Shown: in pieces, positions 25,545 to 35,005 of the stretch
Layout of the letters: each line of letters opens with the position of its first letter
Position numbering within the stretch: the stretch's first letter is position 1
Origin: Streptomyces roseolus
GTDB taxonomy: Bacteria; Actinomycetota; Actinomycetes; Streptomycetales; Streptomycetaceae
Length of the DNA: 64,000 bases
Reading direction: 5' to 3'
Assembly: GCF_014649855.1 (NCBI RefSeq)
Contig: NZ_BMTV01000024.1
Span: 1-64,000, forward strand
Notes under the pieces: generated by a model
What the model saw: only the letters and a program-made list of their open reading frames with translations
The model's database searches: none
What the model was told of the DNA's origin: nothing
Position numbers and translations under genes: made by a program

Positions 25545-26306
25545 CTACCGGGACGCGCCGCTCTCCCCGCGGACGGGGAGCCGTCCCGCCGCTTCGCGTC
25601 GGGAGAGCCGCCCGTGTTCCCGGTCGGCCCAGCGCCGGACCCGGTCGGGTTCCAGCGAGGTGCCGTGGCCGACGTGGAGGCGGGTGGGGTTCAGGGCGAG
25701 CATCTCGCGCAGACTCGCGAGGTTGCCCAGCGGATCGTCGTGGAACGGCGGGTTGGCGGGCCGGCCCCGCACGAGGCCGAAGAAGGAGTTGGCGATCAGG
25801 TCGCCGGCGACGAGGTCCCCACGGTCGGTGAGGACGGAGACCGAGCCGGCGGTGTGCCCGGGGGTGGGCATGATGCGGGCCGACACCCCGAAGTCCTCCA
25901 GGTCGGTCTCGCCGGTGACGAGGACGTCGGGTTCGAGCGGTTCCACGCGGATGTGCAGGTTCTTGTGCCTGGCCATGAGGCGGCCCATCGGTCCGGTGGG
26001 CCGCTAGGGCTCGCGGGCCCGGCCGCTGCGGTAGGGGCCGAGGTCGGCGACGTGTCCCGCCACGGGCGCCCCCGTCAGGCGGTGCAGCTCGGCGGCGGAG
26101 CCGAAGTGGTCGATGTGGCCGTGGGTGAGGACGATCAGGGACACGTCGGCGGGGTCCACACCGTGGTCGGCGACCTGCTCGTAGATCTTCCGGCCGCTGC
26201 CGGGCGTCCCCGCGTCGACGATGACGGGGCGGCGGCCCAGCAGCAGGTACGCGTTGATGTGGTGCCGGCCTGTGACCGGGAGGGGGACGACCTTGGCTCG
26301 GGGCAT
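25545..26306 (-). pseudogene. Metallo-beta-lactamase-fold hydrolase with an in-frame amber codon
   Basis: About 254 codons of an MBL-fold zinc hydrolase. Metal motifs are intact: THGHIDH (near residue 60-66), PTPGHTAG, the bridging Asp in VAGDLI, and VGHG near the end. ATG 26306 has AAGGAGAG upstream. A single TAG at 26004-26006 interrupts the same reading frame (…GRAREP-stop-RPTGPMGRL…) with no frameshift; related proteins read straight through here. Either a recent nonsense mutation (C-to-T in CAG is the simplest), a sequencing error, or two separate polypeptides, the second starting at ATG 25988. It sits downstream of the GlxA-type regulator on the same strand. Confidence 0.75.
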
Positions 26307-26390
26307 GGTTCTCTCCTTGGGCATGACGGTCCACCGCCGCGCGGTGCCGGGCGGGTGGTCGGGTGAGCGATGGGGTGAGCGGGGTGCTGT

Positions 26391-27362
26391 TCAGCGGAAG
26401 CGGCGCCGGTACGCGGCGGGGGTGGTCCCGAGGCGGCGCCGGAACGAGCGGTGCAGGCTCTCCACGGAACCGAGGCCGCTGAGCGCGGCGATCTCGGGCA
26501 GGGTGTGGGTGCTGTCCTGGAGCAGTCGACGGGCGGCCTCCAGCCGGACGGATTCGACGTACGCGGCCGGGGTGGTACCGGTGCGGCGTCGGAACAGCCG
26601 GGAGAGGTGACGCACGCTCAGGTGCAGGTGTGCGGCCAGGGCTTCGGCGGACAGGTCCTGGGCGAGGTGCTCGCCGATCCACGTCCGCAGGTCGTCGATC
26701 GGGTCGCCGGGTTCGGCCGGACGCGCGAGCGGGACGCTGAACTGGCTCTGGCCGCCCGCGCGTTTGACGTACATGACCATCGTCCGGGCCGTGGCCAGCG
26801 CGAGCTCGGGACCATTGTCCTCGGTGACCATGGCCAGGGCCATGTCCATCCCCGACGCGATGCCGGCGCACGTCCACAGCCGCCCCTCCCGGATGAAGAT
26901 CGGATCCGGGTCGACGGAGACGAGCGGGTGGTCGGCCGCCAGCCGTGCGGCCGTCCGCCAGTGGGTCGTGGCGGAACGGCCGTCCAGCAGTCCCGCCGCG
27001 GCCAGCAGGTGCGCGCCCGAGCAGACGGAACCCAGCCGGTGGACACCGGGGCCCACGGTGCGCAGCCAGTCGATGATCCCGGGATCGAGGACCGGCTCGA
27101 CGTCGTGGTCGCGCACCCGGACGGCACCCGACACCAGCAGGGTGTCCACATCGCCGTCCACCTCGTCCAGGGACAGGTCGGCCATCAGCCGGATCCCGCT
27201 GGAGGTGGTCACCGGCTCGCCCTGGGCCGTCGCGATACGGACGGTGTAGCCGGACCCGCCGGCGACCCGCGTCGCGACGGAGAACACCTCGGCCGGACCC
27301 GTGACGTTGAGCAGTTCGACGCCGGGGAAGGCCACGACGACGACTCTGTGCGGTGGGAGCAT
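26391..27362 (-). CDS. GlxA-type regulator (DJ-1/PfpI plus AraC HTH)
   Basis: 323 residues: an N-terminal DJ-1/PfpI-like domain (about 1-185) with CSGAHLLAAAGLL nucleophile-elbow segment, and a C-terminal AraC/XylS double HTH (about 220-320; SVRHLSRLFRRRTGTTP). Proteins of this type are cytoplasmic activators whose ligands are mostly unknown. It lies 85 bases upstream of the interrupted MBL-fold gene on the same strand and is likely its regulator. Another, frameshifted, GlxA-type gene is at 34059. Confidence 0.9.
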   Translation of the reverse strand: MLPPHRVVVVAFPGVELLNVTGPAEVFSVATRVAGGSGYTVRIATAQGEPVTTSSGIRLMADLSLDEVDGDVDTLLVSGAVRVRDHDVEPVLDPGIIDWLRTVGPGVHRLGSVCSGAHLLAAAGLLDGRSATTHWRTAARLAADHPLVSVDPDPIFIREGRLWTCAGIASGMDMALAMVTEDNGPELALATARTMVMYVKRAGGQSQFSVPLARPAEPGDPIDDLRTWIGEHLAQDLSAEALAAHLHLSVRHLSRLFRRRTGTTPAAYVESVRLEAARRLLQDSTHTLPEIAALSGLGSVESLHRSFRRRLGTTPAAYRRRFR

Positions 27363-28121
27363 GTGCCGATCATGTCGCCCCGCCCCGAGGGCCGCAATGA
27401 CCAGCTTCTGTCACATTCGGCCACGCTCGCGGCAGGATCGACAGCGCTGTCGCGGTCGCCGTGTCCGCGCTCGCCCCGCGGTGCTTCGCGCGGGCGTCGG
27501 CACGGCTCCGGGACGCCCCCGAGGGCGTGGCGGCGGCGCCGGCGCTCGTACGCCGCCGAGCCGGTCACGACGACGGCGGCGCACGACGGAAGCCCGGACG
27601 TGGCCCTGATCCTCGACGGGGCCGCGGACGCGCTGACGGTACGGGTCAGGGGCGGCGGCCGCTGGTGCTCCGTACGTCGTCGAGAACCTGGCGTGCGGCG
27701 GGCGCGGCCCGCGCCTGGCCCGGCCGGGCAGGGGAGGCGGCCGCGTGGCACGCCGAGCGGCGGACGCAGCCGCCCACGGACGCCGGCTTCCCCTTCGTCG
27801 CCCGTCGTCCGTCGCCTGCCGGTCGTCGACGAAGCCCTCTCCCGCGACGCGCCCCGCTCCTCCTCCCGTGGCAGATTTCTGGTCGATCATCGAACACGCG
27901 GATTGAGTCATTCCGGCGGATCGGATCCCTCGAAGGGCCCTGCGCTCAAGCTGCCGGCCCACAGATTGTGCGCTTTCCTGCCACTTGTACGATCCGTACG
28001 GTTTCTGAAACGCATCGGGTCGAGGTGAGCGCCCACGGCGGTCTCGGCAGACTCGCGCTCGCCGTTCCGGCACGACCTGCCGGCCGGCGACACCCTCGAA
28101 TCGAGCGTAAGGACGCACATC
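27363..28121. other. Gap with a possible histidine-kinase remnant
   Basis: 759 bases without a convincing gene. A plus-strand stretch (27546-27663) reads SPDVALILDGAADALTVRVR, resembling the ATP-binding fold of sensor kinases, but it has no start, no intact N-box and stop-free shadow frames on all sides. The last 120 bases are less GC-rich and probably carry the promoter and leader of the protease-inhibitor gene. Confidence 0.3.
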
Positions 28122-28547
28122 ATGCGGAACACCGCGCGCTGGGCAGCGGCTCTGGGCCTGGCGGCCACCGCCGCCTTCGGTCCCCTCACCGGCGCCGCCA
28201 CCGCGGCCCCCGAGGCCTCCTCCCTGGTGCTGACCGCCAGGTACGGAGACACCTACACCACCCTCACCGCCGACCCCGCCGCCCTCCGGTTCAGCGAGGC
28301 CACCCTCACCTGTTCGCCCTCCGCCTCGGGCACCCACCCGTACGCCGCGTCGGCCTGTGCCGAGCTGCGCCGCGTGGACGGCGACCTCGACGCCCTGCGG
28401 CCCACGCCGGGCGTGATGTGCCCGATGCACTTCGACCCCGTCGTCGTCACGGTCGACGGCGTCTGGGAGGGCCGGAACGTCTCCTACGAGCGCACCTTCG
28501 GCAACACCTGCGTGAAGAGCACCTACGGCAGCGTCTTCGCGTTCTGA
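28122..28547 (+). CDS. Subtilisin inhibitor-like protein (SSI family)
   Basis: 141-residue secreted serine-protease inhibitor. Signal peptide about 1-29, mature about 112 residues. All family landmarks are present: LVLTARYGD, the first disulfide pair C64/C79, the reactive-site loop VMCPMHFDP with P1 Met102 and P1' His103 (disulfide C100-C130), and DGVWEGRNVSYERTF. P1 Met is as in S. albogriseolus SSI and predicts subtilisin-type targets rather than trypsin. SSI proteins are abundant in Streptomyces culture fluid and act as dimers. A hairpin follows immediately. Confidence 0.95.
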   Translation: MRNTARWAAALGLAATAAFGPLTGAATAAPEASSLVLTARYGDTYTTLTADPAALRFSEATLTCSPSASGTHPYAASACAELRRVDGDLDALRPTPGVMCPMHFDPVVVTVDGVWEGRNVSYERTFGNTCVKSTYGSVFAF

Positions 28548-28556
28548 CGGAGCGGG

Positions 28557-28589
28557 CGGCCGTCCCGGCCGGTCTGGACGGGACGGCCG
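28557..28589 (+). terminator. Terminator of the SSI gene
   Basis: CGGCCGTCCC and its complement GGGACGGCCG (10-bp perfect stem, 13-base loop) begin 10 bases after the stop. Confidence 0.75.
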
Positions 28590-29032
28590 TCCGCGTCGGC
28601 GTCCGGTGGCCCCGGTCGGCGCCCGGTGGCCCCGCCTCCTTCACCGGAAGGACGCGGCGCCACCGACGCACCGGGCGTACCACGCGGATCCGGCGCCAGG
28701 CCCCTCCCCGTGGCGGCGGCCGGCGGTCCTCGTGACCGAGGTTCCAGGCGCCGCCCACCGGCCCTCCGCCCTCCACCAGGAGGTGGCGGCCCCGGCGGAC
28801 ACGCCGGCGGAAGTCCTCCACGCGGAGCGTGCGCTGCCCGCCGGCCGGGAGCTCACGAGGCGGCAGCACCGTGAGGTCGTCGAGCGACCGTACGGGACAC
28901 GGGGCCGCCCGCGAAGCCGGGTGGCCGGCCCGGCGGGCGCCCGCCGGGCCGGCCGTCGCCGAGGCGCAGGAGGACGAGGACGGCGGCGGCGCGAAGCCGG
29001 GCGCACCCGACCGCGGCCGTCTCGGTCGCGGG
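28590..29032. other. Gap without a recognised gene
   Basis: 443 bases. A minus-strand stretch (about 28700-28900) with SLDDLTVLPPRELPAGGQRT looks protein-like but has no start site or family I recognise; it may be a degraded gene. Confidence 0.3.
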
Positions 29033-29755
29033 TCAGGCGCGCCACACCTCGGCCGCGGCGAGGAACGCCGACGACGACGGGCGGTCCGGAGTTCCTCCCC
29101 GGCTGATCTCGCCGGGCTGGACACGGCCGTCGACGAGTGCCCGGGCCCGTCCGCACGGGCCGAACACCAGGCTCAGGCTGTGTTCGACGCCGGCCAGCGG
29201 GAACCGGTCGGTGGTGAAGGCGCGCCGGTCGAGGACCTCGGCCATGCGCACGTCGATCCCCCCGCCCCGGGCACGCAAGCCGGACGCGAGATCGAGCCGA
29301 ACCCGGACCGCGGACCGGTGGAACCGGGGGGCGGACCACGGCAGGCCGTCGAGTTCGGGGAAATGGCGGACGAAGTGATCGGCCAGCCAGAGCGCGAGGC
29401 GGGGGTCCTCCCCGACGGTCCGCACTCCGTCCGGCCGCCAGAGCACCACGACGTTTCCCGCACCATGGGCGGACCACTCCACCTGCCAGACGGAGATGTA
29501 GGCCGTGCACGAGCCCGTCCCGTCGAAGAGCTGGAGACCGGGGTTGGCGCCGACCAGAATCGGCTTGCGCAGCTCGGGATCGCTGCCCGGAGCGTCGCCG
29601 GCCGCCGATGCCGGGGCGGCGGTGGCCAGGAGCCCCATCGAGCCGAGGGCGGCGCCCATGCGGACGATGCCCCGCCGGCTGACGGAGGCAGAGGCGGAGG
29701 CGGGGGTGGCGGGCCGGCTGTGGCCGGATTCCGCAGGCGTTCGGGGGGAGCTCAA
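29033..29755 (-). CDS. Tat-type secreted protein of unknown function
   Basis: 240 residues. The N-terminus carries SVSRRGIVRMGAALGSMGLL, a twin-arginine signal (RR near residue 28), ending in APASAAG. The mature part of about 190 residues has conserved-looking WQVEWSAHGAGNVVVLWRPDG and DHFVRHFPELDGLPWSAPRF, but I recognise no family. I start at TTG 29755 because GAGGAGG lies 6 bases upstream. It is divergent from an ArsR-type regulator, which may control it. Two cysteines are present in the mature part. No function is proposed. Confidence 0.65.
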   Translation of the reverse strand: MSSPRTPAESGHSRPATPASASASVSRRGIVRMGAALGSMGLLATAAPASAAGDAPGSDPELRKPILVGANPGLQLFDGTGSCTAYISVWQVEWSAHGAGNVVVLWRPDGVRTVGEDPRLALWLADHFVRHFPELDGLPWSAPRFHRSAVRVRLDLASGLRARGGGIDVRMAEVLDRRAFTTDRFPLAGVEHSLSLVFGPCGRARALVDGRVQPGEISRGGTPDRPSSSAFLAAAEVWRA

Positions 29756-29880
29756 GGAGCCTCCTCGGTCGTGGTGACACGGTCGCGGATCACCATCCGG
29801 CGCGGGCGGCGGTGGCTTCCACTCATTCGAGGCCCTTCGAATCCCTCGGCCCGCCCCGGTGGCGATGGGACACTCCCGGA

Positions 29881-31107
29881 ATGGCGATGAGGGTGCGGCT
29901 GGACGCACGGGCTTGGAGCAGGTCGCGGTTCGCCACGTCCGCGGCCATGGAGGTTCTCGGTGTGCTGCGGCACCGCGACCGCCATCCGGCGGCTCACGCA
30001 CGGGAGTGGCACGCTCGTGCCCGAAGGGCACTCCCGCCGGGCCGGCTGGCGCTGCTGGAGGCCCTGGTGCCCGCCGATCACAGTTACGCCCCGGATTTCC
30101 TGACACCCGTGCCGCGCCACGGCGAGTCGATGCCGGAAGTGGCCGCCCGTATCGCGGCGACCCCGGGCGACGAGGTCGACTACCAGCTCGACATCGCGAT
30201 CCGCGGCCGGCGCGTGTGGCCCGACGTCCTCGCACTGCACCGGAGCGAGGCGGCCTACGAGCGGTGGCGGCGACCGATGCCCCCGGCGCTCGCGAGAGTG
30301 GCACGCGACGGCGGCGCCGCCGTCGCGACCGCTGCCGCCACGGCGATGGCGACCCTCTTCGAGTCCGTACTGGCCCCGGACTGGCCACGGGTCCGAGCGG
30401 TTCTGGACGCCGACATCGGCAACCGCGCCGACCGGATGGCCGCGCACGGCGCGGCGGCGGTGCTCGACGATCTCGGCGAGCGGATGCGGTGGACGGGCAC
30501 CGAGCTCGTACTGGAGCGCACCTACTCCGGGATCATCGACTGGGCCGACGAAGGGGTGCTCTTCGTGCCGGCCACGACGCATGTCGGCCCGGTGCTGTTC
30601 GCCGCCGAACGTCCGCACACGCCGGTGCTGTTCTATCGGGCGCGCGGCATCGGCGCTCTCGGGGAGCGCCCGGCGGCCGCGGCGGAACCGGCCCTGACGG
30701 GACTCGTGGGCGTGACCAGGGCCGCGCTGCTGACCACCCTCGACGTGCCCGCGTCCACGGTCGAGTTGAGCCGGAGGACCGGCTGGAGCAGCGCGACCGT
30801 GTCGTACCACCTCGGCATTCTGCTGCGGGCGGGACTGGTCGACCGGCACCGCCGAGGTCGGGTCGTCCGCTACACGAGGACCGGCCTCGGGACGGCACTC
30901 GTGACCTCCCGGGCGGAAGAGCGGACGTCCGGTGCCGCGCAGCCGCCCACGATCCGCACCGACAGCTCGACGGCCCACGCAGACAACCGCCGACCCGGCC
31001 TCCCGCGCCCCCGCCCGGCCGATCTGCGGAACCTCGCCGCCGAGCGGCTCGTCGCGCCCGCCCGGACCGCCGACGACCCCGGTCCGGAGGTGCGGGACCG
31101 GGGGTGA
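29881..31107 (+). CDS. ArsR-type regulator with DUF5937-like N-terminus
   Basis: 408 residues. The N-terminal two thirds (about 1-265) resemble the DUF5937 sensor region of actinobacterial ArsR-like proteins; a winged helix follows (about 275-345) with TVELSRRTGWSSATVSYHLG, then GLVDRHRRGRVVRYT. The tail beyond 345 is Pro/Arg-rich and unstructured. No metal-binding Cys motif is visible, so it is unlikely to be a metal sensor. ATG 29881 or 29887 both fit. It is divergent from the Tat-type secreted protein at 29755. Confidence 0.8.
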   Translation: MAMRVRLDARAWSRSRFATSAAMEVLGVLRHRDRHPAAHAREWHARARRALPPGRLALLEALVPADHSYAPDFLTPVPRHGESMPEVAARIAATPGDEVDYQLDIAIRGRRVWPDVLALHRSEAAYERWRRPMPPALARVARDGGAAVATAAATAMATLFESVLAPDWPRVRAVLDADIGNRADRMAAHGAAAVLDDLGERMRWTGTELVLERTYSGIIDWADEGVLFVPATTHVGPVLFAAERPHTPVLFYRARGIGALGERPAAAAEPALTGLVGVTRAALLTTLDVPASTVELSRRTGWSSATVSYHLGILLRAGLVDRHRRGRVVRYTRTGLGTALVTSRAEERTSGAAQPPTIRTDSSTAHADNRRPGLPRPRPADLRNLAAERLVAPARTADDPGPEVRDRG

Positions 31108-31259
31108 CCGCGACCCGCCCCGACCGGGCCCCTCGAGCCCGTGATCAGGGGCCGGCGTCCCGATCCGCCGTCTTCGTTCCATATGAGGGGTGAAGGGGCG
31201 AAACATGGGCAAGCGCGGACGGGAGGGAAAGATGATCCTTCGATCGACCAGGAGGAGCT

Positions 31260-32000
31260 TTGAGTGACTTCCAGGAATCGAGCCGCCGGCAGGACAGCAC
31301 CACGGCGGCGGTAGCACACACGGCCCAGGACAAGGCGGGCGAGGGCGCCGAACTGGTCGGCGGCAAGGCCGCCGAGGTGGGCGGGACGGCCAAGGAGCAG
31401 GCGGCCAACGTCGTCGGCGAGGCCACCGCCCAGGCCCGGAGCCTTGTCGATGACCTGCGGGGCCAGCTCCAGGGACAGGCGCAGTCCCAGACCGAGCGCC
31501 TGGCGGAGAACGTGCGTCGGCTCGCTCGGGAGCTGCGGGAGATGAGTGAGGGCGGCAAGCCCGACTCCACCATGGCGGGCGTGGCCCGTCAGCTGGCCGA
31601 TGGGGGCGAACAGGCCGCCGCACGCATGGAGCAGCGCGGTCCCGACGGGCTGGTCGGCGACCTGCAGGACTTCGCCCGCCGCCGCCCCGGGGCCTTCCTG
31701 GCGGGCGCCGCGGTCGCCGGGTTCCTTGTGGGCCGCACCGGCAAGGGAGTGGGCGCGGCCTCCTCCCCCGACACCGGCGGCCGCACCGACACCGGGGGCG
31801 ACGGCCCCGGCGCGCCGCAGCGGGCCCCGAGCGGCGTCGCCCCGGCCGCCCGCTCCGGCGTGCCCGCCGGCTATGAGGACCTCACCGACACCTACGGCCA
31901 GTCGCAGCCCCCGCACGTGGTTCCGACCCCGCCGTCCTATCCGCCGCAGGGCGGCACGCAGCCGTACGGCGGCTCGCCGCGCCCGGGCGAGGGGAGGTGA
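31260..32000 (+). CDS. Ala/Gly-rich helical membrane-associated protein, first of a three-gene operon
   Basis: 246 residues. Residues 20-105 form a long amphipathic Ala/Gln/Glu-rich helix region with LEA-like heptads (ENVRRLARELREMSEG), then one short hydrophobic segment (AFLAGAAVAGFLVG, about 142-155) and a Pro/Gly-rich tail. I start at TTG 31260, directly behind GGAGGAG. Streptomyces commonly has this gene before a holin-X-type protein and a DUF3618 protein, exactly as here. A role in envelope or osmotic stress is often assumed but not proven. Confidence 0.75.
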   Translation: MSDFQESSRRQDSTTAAVAHTAQDKAGEGAELVGGKAAEVGGTAKEQAANVVGEATAQARSLVDDLRGQLQGQAQSQTERLAENVRRLARELREMSEGGKPDSTMAGVARQLADGGEQAAARMEQRGPDGLVGDLQDFARRRPGAFLAGAAVAGFLVGRTGKGVGAASSPDTGGRTDTGGDGPGAPQRAPSGVAPAARSGVPAGYEDLTDTYGQSQPPHVVPTPPSYPPQGGTQPYGGSPRPGEGR

Positions 32001-32003
32001 CCC

Positions 32004-32435
32004 GTGGCCACCGCATACCAGGAACGGCCGACCCGTCCCGGACCGCCGCCGGCGGCACCGGAGCCGTCGATCGGTGATCTGGTCGGTGAGATCGGCCAGG
32101 ACCTGACGGGCCTGGTCCGTACCGAGATCGAACTGGCGAAGGCCGAGCTGAAACAGGAGTCGGCGAAGGCCGGCAAGGCGGCCGGAATGCTGGGCGGTGC
32201 GGGCTACGCGGGTCACATGGTGCTGCTGTTCGGCAGCCTCACCGCCGTATTCGCCCTGGCCCACGTCGTCGACATCGCGTGGGCGGCGCTGATCGTCACG
32301 GCCCTGTGGGCCGCCGTGGGCGCGGCGCTCTACGTCAGTGGCCGTGCCGGCTGGCGCAACGTCCATCTCAAGCCCGAACAGGCCGTGGAATCGCTGAAGG
32401 AGGACGCACGATGGGCCCGACACCCGACGAGCTGA
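32004..32435 (+). CDS. Phage holin superfamily / Holin-X-type membrane protein
   Basis: 143 residues. A charged helix (GQDLTGLVRTEIELAKAEL) is followed by two membrane segments (MVLLFGSLTAVFALAHVV and WAALIVTALWAAVGAALYV). This is the PF07332 pattern, small two-TM proteins that are chromosomal in actinobacteria and not proven holins. GTG 32004 is three bases after the previous stop; the end overlaps the next gene by 25 bases. Confidence 0.85.
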   Translation: MATAYQERPTRPGPPPAAPEPSIGDLVGEIGQDLTGLVRTEIELAKAELKQESAKAGKAAGMLGGAGYAGHMVLLFGSLTAVFALAHVVDIAWAALIVTALWAAVGAALYVSGRAGWRNVHLKPEQAVESLKEDARWARHPTS

Positions 32436-33109
32436 GGACCGACGCGGAGTACCGGCGCGCGCACTTGGCGCACAACGTCGACGCTCTGGCCGAGAGGATG
32501 ACCCCGCGGAGGGTGGCACGGCGCAAGGTCGACTCGGTGCGCCACCGGGTCAGCGGAGTGAAGGAGCGCGTGATGGGAACCGCACAGGGCGCGGCGGGCG
32601 GAGCGTCCGAGAACCTGGGCCAGGCCAAGGACAGCGTGACGACGACCGCCAGGGAGGTCGGCGGCACCGTGAGCGAGGCCGTCCAGCAGGCGCCCTCGCA
32701 GGTGAAGCGGCAGACCCAGGGCAGTCCGCTGGGCGCGGGACTGGTCGCCTTCGGCGCCGGCATGCTGGCCGCCGCCCTCCTCCCGACCACGGAGGCGGAG
32801 GAACGCGCGGGGCAGAAGCTGCGCGAGCACTCCGGTGAACTTCTGGAGCCCGTCAAGGAGACGGTCCGCGACGCGGCCCAGGAGGCCAAGGAGGAGATGC
32901 GGGAGCCCGCCGCCCAGGCCGTGGAATCGGTGAAGGGCACGGCCCAGGAAGCGGTGGACACGACCAAGGACCACGCCCGGAGCGCCGGCCAGGAGACGGC
33001 CCAGGGCCTGCGCCAGGTGGGCCAGGACGCCGCCGAGGAAGTGCGCCGCACCCCCGACGGCCCGGGCACCCCCGGCACCCCCGGCACCCCCGGGTCGGCG
33101 GCCTCCTGA
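32411..33109 (+). CDS. DUF3618 protein
   Basis: 232 residues. The N-terminal DUF3618 core (PDELRTDAEYRRAHLAHNVD…LAERMTPRR) is followed by Ala/Gln/Glu helical repeats, one hydrophobic segment (LGAGLVAFGAGMLAAALLP, about 105-123), a second helical repeat region, and a GTPGTPG tail made of short coding repeats. It is the last gene of the operon and is followed by an excellent terminator. Function unknown; probably bridges membrane and cytoplasm. Confidence 0.85.
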   Translation: MGPTPDELRTDAEYRRAHLAHNVDALAERMTPRRVARRKVDSVRHRVSGVKERVMGTAQGAAGGASENLGQAKDSVTTTAREVGGTVSEAVQQAPSQVKRQTQGSPLGAGLVAFGAGMLAAALLPTTEAEERAGQKLREHSGELLEPVKETVRDAAQEAKEEMREPAAQAVESVKGTAQEAVDTTKDHARSAGQETAQGLRQVGQDAAEEVRRTPDGPGTPGTPGTPGSAAS

Positions 33110-33137
33110 CCCTTCCCGGTCCGGACGCCTCCGCCGT

Positions 33138-33171
33138 GGAACGGGCGGGCCTGCGAAGGCCCGCCCGTTCC
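33138..33171 (+). terminator. Strong terminator after the DUF3618 gene
   Basis: GGAACGGGCGGGCCT, loop GCGA, then its exact 15-base complement. It is one of the two longest perfect stems in the window. Confidence 0.9.
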
Positions 33172-33277
33172 CTGCTCGTGGGCCCCTCTCCCGGCCACGG
33201 CGCCGCCCGCGCTTCCGCCCCCGGAACCTGGCCGCGCGCGAAGAGCGACTGCCGCGTCCTGCCGCACGGGACTCGGT

Positions 33278-33904
33278 CTAGCCGGTCCAGACGGTGCCGC
33301 GGGCCTCGTACTCCAGCATGGCTTCCAGGCCGAGCGCGGCGTCGACGCCCAGCTCGCGGCGGACCAGCCACAGGGCGAGGTCCAGGCCGGAGGTGACGCC
33401 GCCGGCGGTCACCAGGTCGCCGTCGTCGACGATCCGGCCGCCGACCACGTGACCGCCCTGGGCCCGAAGCTCCTCCTGGGCGATGTGGTGGGTGGTGCAG
33501 CGGCGTCCGGCCGTCAGGCCGGCGGCGGACAGCAGCATGGTGCCCGTGCACACCGCGCCCATGACGAGACCGTCCCGCCGGGCGGCCGCGAGTGCCCGGG
33601 GCAGGGTGCCGCGCCGGATCTCCCGCTGGAGACCGGAGCCCTCGCCGTAGCCTCCGCCCGGGACGACGATCACGTCGGCGGAACGCGGCGACCAGGCGTC
33701 CCGGCAGACGACTTCCATACCGGAGGAGGTCGTCACCCGGCGCGTTCCGTCCGCCGTGACGAAGGACTGCGCGAGGTGTTCCCCGCCGACGATGCCGAAC
33801 ACCTCGATGTGTCCGGCGAAGTCCTGTTCCTCCACCCCGTCGTAGAGGACGGTGTGGACGCGCAGAGGGCGCGCGGGCCGCGGACGTACGGACGGAGAAG
33901 GCAT
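33278..33904 (-). CDS. DJ-1/PfpI-family protein without HTH
   Basis: 208 residues of the DJ-1/ThiJ/PfpI fold. Visible: VIVVPGGGYGEG (acidic elbow region) and GAVCTGTMLLSAAGLTAGR with the nucleophile Cys, then CTTHHIAQEEL. It lacks the AraC HTH of GlxA regulators. Some relatives are isonitrile hydratase-like; no activity can be assigned. It is downstream of, and co-directional with, a frameshifted GlxA-type regulator gene, so the pair may once have formed a unit. Confidence 0.88.
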   Translation of the reverse strand: MPSPSVRPRPARPLRVHTVLYDGVEEQDFAGHIEVFGIVGGEHLAQSFVTADGTRRVTTSSGMEVVCRDAWSPRSADVIVVPGGGYGEGSGLQREIRRGTLPRALAAARRDGLVMGAVCTGTMLLSAAGLTAGRRCTTHHIAQEELRAQGGHVVGGRIVDDGDLVTAGGVTSGLDLALWLVRRELGVDAALGLEAMLEYEARGTVWTG

Positions 33905-34058
33905 GAAGGGGCCTCCGGGGAGAAAGGGGGGGACGTGTGCCTCGCGGACCGGGCCGCGAGGCGGGAACGCGTCCAGTCTTCCGGCGGCCGCTCCCCGGCG
34001 ACACCGGCACGCGTGCCCCCGGTGCGCAAGATACGGCCAGCCCGGCCCCCGGCTTCCG

Positions 34059-35005
34059 TCAGCGGCGGAAAGCGGACCTGTACGCCGACGGCGTCGTGCC
34101 GACCTGCCGGGCGAAGTGATGGCGGAGCGTCTCGACCGCCCCGAAGCCGGTGGCCTCCGCGACCCGCGCCAAGGGCAGCTCCGTCGTCTCCAGGAGCTCC
34201 CTGGCGCGCTCGACGCGCTGCGCGAGCAGCCAGCGCAGCGGCGTGGTTCCCGTCTGGGCCCGGAAGTGCCGCGCCAGGCTGCGCCGGCTCATCATCGCGT
34301 GCGCCGCGATGTCGGCCAGGGACAGCGGCTCGCTCAGCTTCCGGCGCATCCACTGCGGCGTCTCGCCGAGGTCGGCGGAGTCGGTCTCGGGTGTGGGTAT
34401 TCGATGTACTGGGCTTGGCCGCCGGTTCGTTGGGGCGGCATCACCAGGACGCGCGCGGCGCTCGCGGCGGCCGCGGCGCCGTGGTCCTGGCGGACCAGAT
34501 GGAGGCACAGGTCCAGGCCCGCGGCGATGCCGGCCGAGGTGAGCACCCGCCCCTCGTCCACGTACAGCACGGACGGATCCACGTCGATCCCGGGGAACCG
34601 TTCGGCCAGCGCGCCGGCGAACCGCCAGTGGGTCGTCGCCCGTCGGCCTTCGAGCAGTCCCGCGTGCGCGAGCGCGAAGGCGCCGGTGCAGATCGACGCG
34701 ATACGGGCTCCGCCTTCCGCCGCCTCCCTCAACAGCCGTAACGCGCGGGGAGCCGGGACGCGTTCGGCGGGGACGCCGGGCACGATGACCGTGTCCGCGC
34801 CGAGAACGCCGTCCCAGCCGTACGACGAGGAGACGCGAAAGGGCGCCGAGGGCCCGGCCGTCGCCGCCGTGGACCGGTCGACGCAGACGCGGACCTCGTA
34901 GGCCGGAGATCCGTCGGGACCGGTGACGAGCGCGAACACCTGGCAGGGGATGGCGAGATCGAAGGCCGACACCCCGTCGAGCGCGAGAACCGCAACGATG
35001 TGCAT
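34059..35005 (-). pseudogene. Frameshifted GlxA-type regulator with a TTA codon
   Basis: The first part (35005 to about 34390) encodes a DJ-1/PfpI domain, MHIVAVLALDGVSAFDLAIP through RTGGQAQYIEYPHP. The AraC HTH part (PETDSADLGETPQWMRRKL to the end) continues in another frame. The shift lies near 34385-34400, within the sequence coding for PHPETDSADLG. Codon 89 (34739-34741) is TTA, so intact versions would depend on bldA. Either a real inactivating indel or an assembly error; the rest is well conserved, so it is recent. Confidence 0.75.

Noticed and set aside
27546..27850. Possible sensor-kinase ATPase strand and CBS-like VRRLPVVDE stretch
   Set aside because: Short, in open-by-composition frames and without start sites or further motifs; chance similarity is likely.
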